Of a stretch of 64,000 nucleotides of DNA, positions 21,396 to 32,164 are shown piece after piece (positions within the stretch are counted from its first letter, which is position 1; every line of letters starts with the position of its first letter). Made by a program: the position numbers and the translations under genes. Source of the stretch: Siphonodentalium dalli (Eukaryota > Mollusca > Scaphopoda > Gadilida > Siphonodentaliidae); the NCBI GenBank assembly GCA_032622095.1, contig CP136067.1, positions 96,398,707-96,462,706 on the forward strand, in the 5' to 3' direction. Under the pieces are notes generated by a model. The model was not told the DNA's origin. It worked only from the letters and a program-made list of their open reading frames with translations, and ran no database searches.

Positions 21396-21531
21396 GACAC
21401 GATTTCATTGACTGCCAAAAATATTCGTCACTTTGAAAGAGAAATAATTTAAAATGTGAATAACTTTTAGAAATTTCCATGTTAACTTAAAATTTCAGAC
21501 AAAAATTACAAGTTCAACATTTTTTTATGGA

Positions 21532-21811
21532 GTAATTGGAAGATTGACTTATGAACATTTTAAGCGGGAAATATATTGCTATGTTAAGAACTACGAATAT
21601 TGACTTACTAACATTTAAAGTGGGTAATCGTTTCCTATTTTAAGAAATACGAAGATTGACTTGCTAGCATTTAAAGCGGGAAATCAGTTATTATTTTAAG
21701 AAATACGATGTTTGACTTACTAACATTTAAAGCGGGAAATCAGTTATTATTTTAAGAAATACGAAGATTGACTTATTAACATTTAAAGCGGGAAATCATT
21801 TTAAGAAATAC
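21532..21811. repeat. About 57-bp tandem repeat, 5 copies
   Basis: The unit AAGATTGACTTACTAACATT followed by TAAAGCGGGAAATCAGTTAT and TTTAAGAAATACG repeats every 56-58 bp and runs directly into the 48-bp array. Confidence 0.85.
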
Positions 21812-23914
21812 TTTTGTGTCGATGGCTTTGCATGAGTATTTCTGTTACAGGTGTAGAGATTTCGTGTCGATAGCTTGACATGTGTATTTCTGTTACAGGT
21901 GTAGAGATTTTGTGTTGATAGCTTTACATGTGTATTTCTGTTACAGGTGTAGAGATTTTGTGTTGATAGCTTTACATGTGTATTTCTGTTACAGGTGTAG
22001 AAATTTTGTGTTGATAGCTTTACATGTGTATTTCTGTTACAGGTGTAGAGATTTTGTGTTGATAGCTTTACATTGATGTATTTCTGTTACAGGTGTAGAG
22101 ATTTCGTGTCGACGGCTTTACATGTGTAGTTCTGTTACAGCTGTAGATATTTTGTGTCAATGGTTTTACGTGTGTAGTTCTGTTACAGGTGTAGGGATTT
22201 CGTGTCGATAGCTTAAACATGTGTATTTCTGTTACAGGTGTAGAGATTTTGTGTCGATGGTGTTACGTGTGTAGTTCTGTTACAGGTGTAGAAATTTCAT
22301 GTCGATGGCTTTACATGTGTATTTCTGTTACAGGTGTAGAGATTTCGTGTTGATGGCTTCACATCTGTATATCTGTTACAGATGTAGAGATTTCATGTCG
22401 ACGGCTTTACATGTGTCTTCTGTTACAGGTGTAGAGATTTCGTGTCGACGGCTTTACATGTGTCTTTCTGTTACAATTGTAGAGATTTTGTGTCGATGGC
22501 TTTAAATGTGTCTTTCTGTTATAGGTGTAGAGATTTCATGTTGATGGCTTAATGACATGACTATTTCTGTTACATGTGTAGAGATTTCGTGTCGACGGCT
22601 TTACATGTGTATTTCTGTTACAGGTGTAGAGATTTCGTGTCGATGGCTTTACATGTGTCTTTCTGTTACAGGTGTAGAGAATTCGTGTCGACGGCTTTAC
22701 ATGTGTCTTTCTGTTACAAGTGTAGAGATTTTGTGTCGATGGCTTTAAATGTGTCTTTCTGTTATAGGTGTAGAGATTTCATGTTGATGGCTTAATGACA
22801 TGACTATTTCTGTTACATGTGTAGAGATTTCGTGTCGACGGCTTTACATGTGTATTTCTGTTACAGGTGTAGAGATTTCTTGTTGATGGCTTTACATGTG
22901 TCTTTCTGTTACAGGTGTAGAGAATTCGTGTCGACGGCTTTACATGTGTCTTTCTGTTACAAGTGTAGAGATTTCGTGTCGACGGCTTTACATGTGTAGT
23001 TCTGTTACAGCAGTAGAGATTTTGTGTCAATGGTTTTACGTGTGTAGTTCTGTTATAGGTGTAGGGATTTCGTGTCGATAGCTTAAACATGTGTATTTCT
23101 GTTACAGGTGTAGAGATTTTGTGTCGATGGTGTTACGTGTGTAGTTCTGTTACAGGTGTAGAAATTTCATGTCGATGGCTTTACATGTGTATTTCTGTTA
23201 CAGGTGTAGAGATTTCGTGTTGATGGCTTCACATCTGTATATCTGTTACAGATGTAGAGATTTCGTGTCGACGGCTTTACATGTGTCTTCTGTTACAGGT
23301 GTAGAGATTTCGTGTCGACGGCTTTACATGTGTCTTTCTTTTACAAGTGTAGAGATTTTGTGTCGATGGCTTTAAATGTGTCTTTCTGTTATAGGTGTAG
23401 AGATTTCATGTTGATGGCTTAATGACATGACTATTTCTGTTACATGTGTAGAGATTTCGTGTCGACGGCTTTACATGTGTATTTCTGTTACAGGTGTAGA
23501 GATTTCTTGTTGATGGCTTTACATGTGTCTTTCTGTTACAGGTGTAGAGAATTCGTGTCGACGGCTTTACATGTGTCTTTCTGTTACAAGTGTAGAGATT
23601 TTGTGTCGATGGCTTTAAATGTGTCTTTCTGTTATAGGTGTAGAGATTTCATGTTGATGGCTTAATGACATGACTATTTCTGTTACATGTGTAGAGATTT
23701 CTTGTTGATGGCTTTACATGTCTATTACTGTTACAGCTGTAGAGATTTGGGGTCGATGGCTTTTTTACATGTGTATTTCTGTTACAGGTGTAGAAATTTC
23801 GTGTCGATGGCTTGATATGAGTATTTCTGTTACATGTGAAGAGATTTCTTGTCGCTGGCTTTACATGTGTATTTCTGTTACAGGTGTAGAGATTTCGTGT
23901 CGATGGCTTTACAT
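21812..23914 (+). repeat. 48-bp minisatellite that duplicates the intron-exon border of exon 5
   Basis: About 43 units (length / 48) each consist of an acceptor-like tract (GTGTATTTCTGTTACAG) and a 31-base stretch (GTGTAGAGATTTCGTGTCGA, then TGGCTTTACAT). In the last unit that 31-base stretch is the true start of exon 5. Units of 48 bp preserve frame (16 codons, CRDFVSMALH plus VYFCYR), but indels and GCTTAATGA variants break it. Higher-order duplication is visible: blocks at 22299 and 23169 (870 bp apart), and blocks at 22574, 22817 and 23444, are near copies. All open frames on either strand within are repeat shadows. Confidence 0.93.
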
Positions 23915-26900
23915 GGCAAACTAGCAGCAGATGAACAACAGAATGTATTCAAACCTCTGAAAAACAAAAGAAAAATTGTGTTTGCAACCAACTGCGCTGA
24001 AACTTCAGTGACTATTCCCGGAATCAAGTATGTAGTTGACACAGGGTATGTCAAAGAACTAAAATATGATCCAATCAGAAGAATGAGTTCATTGATTGTC
24101 ACAACGATAAACAAAAGTTCAGCTGAGCAGAGAAAAGGTCGGGCAGGCCGAATTGCCGAAGGCGTTTGCATTCGCTTGTATGGGAAAGAAGCATACAGCG
24201 CCATGGATAATGAACCGAAGCCAGAAATCCTCAAAATTCATGTAGAACAAGCTCTTCTCAAGCTGATGCAGTTAGGAGTTAACCCCCTTGAATTTGATTT
24301 TGTTGAGGCTCCACACATGGAGTCAATGACTGCTTCGATGAAAAATCTCGCCAATATCGGAGCAGTGAACGGCGGCAAGATCACTAAAGTCGGTGACCAG
24401 ATTGCTAAACTGGCACTGGAACCTAAATTGGGACTGCTTGTTCTGCAAGGAATAGATAACAAGGTTGCCATGGAAACACTTGTCATTGCTGCTTCTAATA
24501 CAATTTCAGGTGGTGTTTTCTACAGAGGAAATGATGATCAATCAAAGAAGAAGAGTGACCTCTGTAAGGTCAAATTTTCCCACCAATCGGGTGACATGAT
24601 TACCGTTCTGCAGGTATACCAACAGTGGCTTCGATCTAAGGATAGAAGAAAATTCAGCATCGAAAACAGTCTCAACCAAAAATCACTGAAGATGATCGAG
24701 AACACTTTAAAAGATTTGATGATGATTATAAAAAAAGATCTAAAAATGGAGGTTAGTTCAGAATTCAACGTTGATTCTGAAGAATTAATAACGCAGTTGA
24801 AGACGATCATGTTGAACTGCTATTTTGGAAATTTGTGCTACAGTACAGGACATGAAAAATCTGGATATATCGGATGTGCTTTAGCTCAGCAAGTTCACAT
24901 TCACCCGTCTTCTTCATTAAAACTCACGAAGCTCAATCCAGAATGGGTGATATACCAGAACGTTCTTCAGACATCACGTCAATTTGTGATTAATGTTACC
25001 TCAGTCGATGGCCATCTTGTGGAGGACCTCGTAAAATCGGGAAGAATTTCGTCTGATTACGTTGAAAAGCGTCACACTGTGTCATTATCTGTTTGCCGAA
25101 ATTTTGGTTCAAGTCTCTTCAATGTACTTGTCGGGCCACGATTTATGAATTTACGGAAACTAGAAGTAGAACTGCTGGAAATGATGCCGGATTCCATGGC
25201 GATTATTGATGCTGATAGAAAACAAGGGCAGGTGAGGGTCATAGGGAAAGGCTGTTCAAAAGAAGCTGTCGAAGACATACTTGAAGAAAAAACATGCGAT
25301 TTGCAAGAGACCTTAAAAAGTGATATGATTCTGCTAAATTTAGCAAAGGAGTCGGAAAGCGTCAAGGTTTACATTGGTCGAGGTGCAGCGGTGTCTATGT
25401 TGGTGATGTCCAGCGAATTCAACAAAGTGAAAATCACGACATCGGCATCATGTTCAGCGATTCCCAGAGACAGAATGCTTGGATTGTTCAACCAATTTGG
25501 CAGGGCGATACAGTGCGTTAAATATGAAAAGAAGAAAGATAACTCTGTTTGGGGTCATGTTATTTTTGAAGATGAAGAGTCTGCAAAGAATGCTATTAGA
25601 CAAAAAAACAAGAATATTAGCGTGGAAATCTACAAACATGTCATACACAATGATTCAGAGATAATGGAGGTGAAGGTCACATGGATTCGGCGGAGATGTA
25701 AGGGATTTGGATTCATGGATTTAAATAGTACTAGGGACTGTGAGAATGTTAGAAGACTTATACAGGTTGTATATCATGGTAAATGGATTAAAATAAGGCC
25801 GAACACCAAAAATTCAGAGCATTCAGTTCACCTCAGTGGATTACCACCAAACCCTGATGCAAACGAGTTGAAGGAACATATACTGGAGAATGCAGGGGTA
25901 CATGACCGGAACGTCAGATTGAATGCCGTCCGTGAGCAAGCTGAGGCAACATCTCCGGAAATTCTGGACTCACTGAAAAGACAGTTGGCTGCTAAAGTCT
26001 CACAAGTCTGTAATAGAAAGAGTTTTTCTGTTTCAATGCTTACTCCTAGAGATAATTCCTTTGAATTTGTGGCCTTTCTTAAGTTTGATGACTTGGATAA
26101 CGGAGAAGATGCGTACAATTCATTGTCATTGGAAACAATGAACGGATCAGCCCTCAGTGTGAAGAGACAGATCAAAGCATCATTGTTCGTCAGTAAAATG
26201 ATATATTCTGTGCTGAACAACGAGATTACCATCGCTGTTAATAATCTCCATCAAGAATTCGGAGATGAAATAGGAGACGTGATGGTCAAGCCGAGACAAA
26301 GACAATCAGGACATTGGAGCATCGAGATCGTTTGTGATAATTCTGATGATATGTTCGCTGTCAAGAATTATTTCAGTTCCATCGTCGAAGGATTTATTTT
26401 GGACAGTGATAATGTGGCAAATTTTGAAGTGATTTGCACTAAGAGGGGCAAGAAATTTGTCAGCCAGCTTGATATTCCTGGGAAAAGAATCGTAAAGTTC
26501 GACTCTCGTTTTGACCAGGTCCATATTTTCGGGTCGAGAAACCAGTTGAAGGCGTGCTGCAAGGCTATCACAACATTCATCCAACAAACATTGTGTGAGA
26601 AAAGAGTCGAAATAGACCTTCGGGGGCCGGAAATGCCGATAGGGGCAATGAAGGAACTTCTCATCAAATATGGAATTTATCTTGAAGAACTCAAAACAGA
26701 TGGGGCATCACTTGAGTTGGATCATCAGCGTCAGATTGTTAGCATTCATGGACAGACTGAAGGAAGAGTGCGAAATATCGAGGCCCTAATAGAGAATTTT
26801 CTGAAAAGTATCATTCCGAGATGTGGAAGAACCGAGGCCGACATTGAAGAGGATATTGACTGCAATGTTTGCTTTTGCCCGATTGAGGAAGGAGACATGT

Positions 26901-27493
26901 ATCGACTCGAAATTTGTGGCCATGCCTATTGCAAAAACTGTTTGAAACGGCAGCTCGAGATAAACTTGACGTCTGCAGATTTCCCAATGAAATGCTGCGC
27001 CGAAAATTGCATGGAAGAATGGGCATTGAAGGACCTAAGAAACTTCCTTTCTGGTGGCATTACTATGGAAACGGTTTTACATAAAGCAGTGCAAAGTTTC
27101 GTGATGGTCAACAATAAGGATTATCGGTTCTGTCCATCACCAGATTGCCCATTGGTTTACCGTGTTACTAAAAATAGCCAACGGTTTGACTGTGATGTTT
27201 GCGGAACCGTGACGTGTCGAGGATGTCATGTTCCATACCATCCTGGGATATCGTGCGAGGGTAGCATAAGCTCTAAGGAAGCCAATCAGAGCTTTCAGAA
27301 ATGGCTTCTAGCCAATGAGGACACTAGAAGAAAGTGTCCAAATTGTGAGACCTACATAGAGAAGGACGGCGGGTGTCAGCATATGACTTGCGGAGGTTGT
27401 AAAATGCACATTTGTTGGTATTGCATGAAATTCTTCAGCGATGATGATGGCTGTTACAGACACTTAAGGAAGGAACATGGCAATTTCTACTAA
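23884..27493 (+). CDS. UBA-DEAH-RBR helicase: exon 5, helicase C-terminal half, RNA-binding-like region, RBR
   Basis: The acceptor TTCTGTTACAG ends at 23883. Phase 2 from exon 4 rebuilds Arg 783, and the join leaves no gap in helicase alignment between motif IV and the LHGKL segment. Motif V is TNCAETSVTI (818-827) and motif VI QRKGRAGR (865-872). HA2 and OB-like regions follow to about 1170, then RRM/KH-like segments. The RBR: RING1 starts at C1776 (CNVCFCPIEEGD, GHAYC), IBR about 1846-1907 (CPSPDC, CDVCGTVTC), RING2 from C1934. C1947 in DGGCQHMTC is the predicted catalytic cysteine, as in HHARI and parkin. The stop is TAA at 27491. The first 31 coding bases belong to the 48-bp repeat. No AATAAA is seen in the first 100 bases after the stop; TATAAA at 27521-27526 is a weak alternative. 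Confidence 0.97.
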
Positions 27494-27595
27494 ACAATAG
27501 AATATGATTACTGTTGCCATTCTATAAAGCATACAGAGCAGACAGTGCAAATTGAACATCTTCAGCAAACCACAACCAAATGTTGGAGTGATATT

Positions 27596-29115
27596 TAGCT
27601 CAACTTGGGGTCAAGTTTGAGCTATTGTCATGGGTTGGCATCCATCAGATCCCTCATCTGATCATTACCAAATTTAATATGGATGACATCTAGAGGGGAG
27701 CCATATAGATTATAACAAATTTTCTTTTAAAACATGGCTGCAAGCAGCCATCTTGAATTTAACATTTGAATTCGGCAACACACCTTGCTGCCCACATTTA
27801 TTAATGAATTTTATACAGGCATATTTTTGAATGTAAAACATGGTCATTGGCAGCCATCTTGGATTTCATGACTAAATCATTCAACACACTCGACAGTCCA
27901 CATGCCTCATCCGATCATCACCAAACTTCATTGGATATTCGGGTTGACCACTTAAGATGGGAGCCATCAAATATTCGCGCAATTTTGTTAAAGAACACGG
28001 CTGCCAGCGCCCATCTAGGATTTTACTCTTTGCATGACTACTTCTTCGGCACACCAAACAGGTCACATCCCTCATCCGATCATCACTAAACTTCATATCG
28101 ATATTCGGGGTGACCACTAGATGGGAGCCGTCAAATATTCTGAATTTAGTTTTAAAAAATGGCTGCCAGTGCCAATCTTGGATTTTACTCTATGCCCGAC
28201 TAAATTCTTCGGCAAACAAGCCTTGAAATAGTGTGTCATTTGCAGAATGAGGTCCCCAGAGGGTGAATTTAGTGATGCTACCCCATATAGCGGGCTAGCA
28301 TCACCAAATTCACTCTCTGGGGACCTCATACCTGTTGAGGTGCAAGCAGAATGAGGTCCCCAGAGGGTGAATTTGGTTATGCTAGCCCGCTATGCGGGGT
28401 AACATCACTAATTCACCCTCTGGGGACCTCATTCTGCAAATGACAGGCACACTATTTCAAGGCTTGTCGGCAAACCCTACAGGCCACATCCCTCATCCGA
28501 TCTTCACAAACTTCATATGGCTATTCTCCGTGATCTCTAGATGGGAAATTAATACAATTTCATCAACACAATGCAACTACTTCACTAAAACATTTAAACG
28601 GACATAGCTCATTCGAGCTTCCAAATTTTGTCTACGCAATTTGGAAGGAGGTATAATATAGGTTGAAGATACACAAAATTTTGATATAATTTTGATATAT
28701 TGACTTCATACTCTCTGATAAGTACACGCCATGGGCAAAGCCATTTTCCAGATTTTTTCAAATTTTCGCACAGAAGTGAAACAAACGCTCTTTATTTCTA
28801 CCATATCGGGAATAGACTAACACGGGACGCTCTTTTCTGTTCCATGTCGTGCAAATGGCTGTTTTTTTGTTTGGGACCCAAACATCCTGTTCAAAGCTGT
28901 GTTTTGTATAACTTCAATGAATCTTTCTGGGACACATTATGCTCGTAGAAAGGTAGTTCAAGTATTTATTGGCCTATTTCGATACCGGGAAAAATTCAAA
29001 AGCGAATATTATTAGCTGCATTTTGGAGCGCAAACCGCCATGTGGCTTTAAATTTCCTTATGCTTTATCATTCTATTTACTGGTCAGCATAAAATTAATG
29101 CCCCAAGTTGAGCTA
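27596..29115. mobile_element. G-family element, 1.5 kb, with 15-bp perfect inverted ends
   Basis: It starts TAGCTCAACTTGGGG and ends CCCCAAGTTGAGCTA, exact inverses. Internal units hold CATCCCTCATCCGATCATCA and TTGGATTTTACTCT-type phrases. A family B element (28217-28466) sits inside. It begins about 100 bases after the helicase stop codon, so it may contribute to the 3' UTR or lie just beyond it. Confidence 0.8.
28217..28466. mobile_element. Fold-back family B, 250 bp, with clear 8-bp duplication
   Basis: The ends are CAAGCCTTGAAATAGTGTG and the inverse CACTATTTCAAGGCTTG. The octamer TCGGCAAA stands at 28209-28216 and 28467-28474. This places the family with elements making 8-bp duplications, hAT being the likeliest. 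Two palindromic modules (28240-28330 and 28350-28440) lie head to tail. Confidence 0.9.
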
Positions 29116-29680
29116 CTGTGTGTAACGTGAGTAGCGTGTAAAAGTGTTTTCATGTCAAGCATGTTTACAAACAACAATAAGACAATCAAAATATAATTTA
29201 TTAATGCTTATTTACAGCTATTACACTTTTACTGACTCGTGTAATTTTACGTATACAATGCATGCATGTACCGTATAGAAGGTGGGACTTGGTCACTGAA
29301 TTATGCACCAAGAATAAATAATAGAAAATACCCCCCCCACCCCCACCCAAATTTTCCAACAAAGTCTGATGATAATTTACATATTTATTTTGTGTAGCCT
29401 AAAATAATGTGTATTCAATTTAATTTTCGAAATCCCCAGATCACATTATATTAAATATATGCCATATTGTATACCATTTGAAAGAGTAAGTTCCAAAACA
29501 TTGTATATTACCAAATTGTTCGGTGTAATAACCTATGAACATGTTGTGTTTGTTGAGGCCTTAAAAACCATAACATTTTGCGAGAATCAAAACATAGCGT
29601 TTCTAAAAGGAATCAAGTCTTTTTATGAGAATCAAAATGAGAATCATGATTCTGATTCTCGTCAGATTTTAAGGTCTATT
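29116..29680. other. No gene recognised
   Basis: AT-rich DNA. A stretch near 29419-29490 (AATTTTCGAAATCCCCAGAT) resembles 57317-57385 and is a dispersed repeat fragment. A short C-rich run lies at 29331-29346. Confidence 0.4.
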
Positions 29681-29935
29681 CAAGCCTTGAAATAGTGTGT
29701 CTGTCATTTGCAGAATGAGGTCCCCAGAGGGTGAATTTAGTGATGCTACCCCCGCATAGCAGGTTAGCATCACCAAATTCACCCTCTGGGGACCTCATTT
29801 TGCTTACACCTCAGCAGAATGAGGTTCCCAGAGGGTGAATTTGGTGATGCTAGCCTGCTATGCGGGGTAGCATCACTAAATTCACCCTCTGGGGACCTCA
29901 TTCTGCAAATGACAGACACCCTATTTCAAGGCTTG
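29681..29935. mobile_element. Fold-back family B copy
   Basis: It has the same ends as 28217-28466 (CAAGCCTTGAAATAGTGTG and the inverse). The flanks GGTCTATT and GGCCTGTT agree at six of eight positions, consistent with an aged 8-bp duplication. Confidence 0.85.
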
Positions 29936-30379
29936 GGCCTGTTTGGGTGCTTAAGTATCATCTGGCTTGTTCTATTATTTTCAATGGAAGGGGAATAACT
30001 CTATATCTTAGTTTGAATTCTGTTGCATTTTGGGAGCAAAACGAGGGAAATGTTTCTATGATGTCAGCTAATTTCTATTACTCTATGGGCATCTTGTGAG
30101 ACACAGATGTTCCAAATGGTGATGAATTATAGTATTTTAATCATATTTTATGTCATAGATTGTTATTTAAACCGTATATTAAGGCAATGTAAAGAAAAAT
30201 TATCGGTGACTCGAAAATTAAATGGGCCAAGTGGGGTAAATTCCGGTATAACTGTATAATGTAGTTGACTGTTTTAACAGCGCCCGGCCCCTTCCATATA
30301 GCTCTGTCAAAAGAGCATAACGAAAGCGCCATCTACAGTGTAGTCTGATTTAATTGTATTTGCAAATAATTGTACTACT
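29936..30379. other. No gene recognised
   Basis: I see no coding, RNA or repeat signal that can be supported. Confidence 0.4.
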
Positions 30380-30470
30380 GATGTGTAATTATTTGCACTT
30401 AAGTGCAATTAGTGATTTGATTTGTACTTAAGTGCACTTAAGTGTAAATATTTGCACTTAAGGTCTAACT
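30380..30470. repeat. CTTAAG-centred palindromic repeat
   Basis: Several GCACTTAAGTGCAA units, a sequence variant of the array at 822-1010. Confidence 0.75.
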
Positions 30471-30479
30471 AAATCGAAA

Positions 30480-30840
30480 ATGTGAAAACGTTCTGCTTCA
30501 GACAGACGTGCTGTCGACGCGTCAAATTCAATTATGCCATATATAAAATTTTGATTTCGATGCTTCGATAGCATGTCCGTCTGAATCATATAAGCTCTTC
30601 CAGACGTGCTAGCAATGGATTATCCATCAGTCTGCCACATAATTAATTCATCAGACGGATTTAAATCGTGTTTGATTCCAACAGACACAATATCAACATG
30701 TCAAATTCAGTTATTCGGCACTCCGTGATATCAGTCATATTCAATTCGTATTTTATTCAGACGGACACACTATCGATGCATCAAATTCAATTCTTTGGCA
30801 CTTTCCGTGATATGCTAATGATGAAATGACCCGTCATCAA
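30480..30840. repeat. Loose tandem repeat with CAGACGGACAC-type units
   Basis: Phrases such as TCAAATTCAATT and CAGACGGACACACTATCGA recur at about 100-bp intervals with much divergence. It is non-coding. Confidence 0.45.
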
Positions 30841-30894
30841 GAGGAAAACCCCAAGATTGACGTTATTATTTTATAAGCGACTGCTCTTTCACGT

Positions 30895-30995
30895 TGAACA
30901 AGTAGAGTTTGTGTGGCACGTGTTTCTGGTCATGCATGCATACTTCAGGAATGTTTGGCACGTGTTTTACGTCAGGCATGCATACTTCAGGAAAT
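30895..30995. repeat. 45-bp tandem duplication
   Basis: TGGCACGTGTTT followed by CATGCATACTTCAGGAA occurs twice in direct order. Confidence 0.75.
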
Positions 30996-31175
30996 ATATG
31001 ATATTAGTAATAATCATAGTTAAAACATATACTTTGACTTTAAATTACTCGCACTGTTTATTGTAAAGTTGCATTTCCCAACAATTAATTTATTTTTATC
31101 AATTCAACTGGGACGCAGCTTTATTTGTGATGGGCTGCATGCATGGTGTCCGTGTTTCACTTAAATATATGCATA

Positions 31176-31281
31176 CAGTAATGCCCTAAATAATCGACTC
31201 CTTAACCACGGCAGAATAATGGGTAACTTTTCAGGATTTAGTCGGAAATATGGCTTGTTGACATTCATCGGAAAGCTCTCA
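31176..31281. mobile_element. Family A MITE, left half only
   Basis: It is preceded by TA, starts CAGTAATGCCCTAAATAATC, and ends at GAAAGCTCTC without the opposite arm. Confidence 0.88.
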
Positions 31282-31755
31282 ATAAGTCAGTTAAGTTAGA
31301 AAGAGTTGAACACCTTATGTAAGCACATGTGTGATTCATATAGTTCCAATATGGTATCTCAAATGTTAAAGCTTCTGAAAGCGTCCCTAGGTTTTACCCT
31401 AATATCAAGGTAAATTACTCTAGTAGAACTAACACACATATGCTTACAGTACATCCCTGTAAAAAACCTTGGTGAAATACATGGATGGGTCTACATATGT
31501 GCGTATAATATGGTGTCCATACACTAGATGAATTTTACCAGATTAAATTGCCTGTTCCAATCACTCTGGTAAGATACCAGAGTTTTTTCACCATGGTTTA
31601 CCAGTCTTTTCACCATGGTTACTGTATATCCAGAGAAATTCTTGATTGAAAATGTCTGGCAGATACTGTTGCTGCCTTGATTTATAGAAATCTTGCACAA
31701 TTATACTTGTGCTATGTTTACGTCTCCAAGAGAATTTAAAGGATTACACCGGTGT
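31282..31755. repeat. Segment duplicated at 31990-32090 and 34440-34640
   Basis: Shared landmarks are TTAAAGCTTCTGAAAGCGT, CCTTGGTGAAATACATGG and CACCATGGT-type palindromes. Near 31650 a phrase encoding MSGRYCCCL also appears near 35186 as MSGRNCCCL. The surrounding region was therefore duplicated and then expanded. Confidence 0.6.
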
Positions 31756-31899
31756 AGCTTTTCTCCATCATTATCGATGCCCTAAACGTACAGCTTTTCT
31801 CCCTCATTATCGATGCCCTAAACGTGCAGCTTTTCTCCCTCATTATCGATGCCCTAAACGTACAGCTTTTCTCCCTCATTATCTATGCCCTAAATGTGC
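31756..31899 (+). repeat. 36-bp in-frame tandem repeat, 4 copies
   Basis: The unit AGCTTTTCTCCCTCATTATC plus GATGCCCTAAACGTAC repeats exactly every 36 bases and encodes AFLPHYRCPKRT. After the last copy the frame reads CPKCACSLFTEAEMITHVLC, which fits C-x2-C-x12-H-x3-C. It may be a relic of a zinc-finger coding exon from a mobile element. Confidence 0.6.
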
Positions 31900-32164
31900 A
31901 TGTAGTCTTTTCACAGAGGCAGAAATGATAACCCATGTGTTATGTACCATGTTTTGAAATCCAGTTTTATTTTCAACAAAGAATTTCTCTGGATATACAG
32001 TATCCAGTGTGTAATTCATATAGCCTCCAATCTGTTATCTCAAATATTAAAGCTTCTGAAAGCGTACCTCAGTACTACCATGGTAAATAATGAGCAATCA
32101 TTATGTGTCTTTGAATTGATTATTTTATTTCATGTGTCTTTGAATTGGTTCTTTATTTGTCTTT

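Larger units (their letters stand above)
6959..27493 (+). other. Gene model: UBA-DEAH helicase-RBR E3 ligase, 5 coding exons, 1,985 aa
   Basis: The joined coding exons are 6959-6991, 7796-7918, 8477-8578, 13488-15577 and 23884-27493, totalling 5,958 bases (1,986 codons with stop). All junctions are GT..AG and phase-compatible; the last is phase 2 and rebuilds an Arg codon. The predicted order is: myristoylation-type start, UBA-like about 128-165, charged coiled coil about 166-250, DEAH helicase core about 545-900, HA2/OB-like to about 1170, RRM/KH-like segments about 1275-1700, RBR 1776-1970. DEAH helicases fused to RBR ligases are known as DEAH11/12 in plants, with relatives in many invertebrates. 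The likely role is ATP-driven RNA remodelling coupled to ubiquitin transfer, perhaps in RNA surveillance or innate defence; that role is inference. Introns carry many transposons but no coding gene. Confidence 0.85.

Noticed and set aside
21882-23665. Open frames of the CRDFVSMALHVYFCYR type as a repeat protein
   Set aside because: They follow the 48-bp period, occur on both strands and are broken by indels and TAA/TGA variants; they are shadows of the duplicated splice border.
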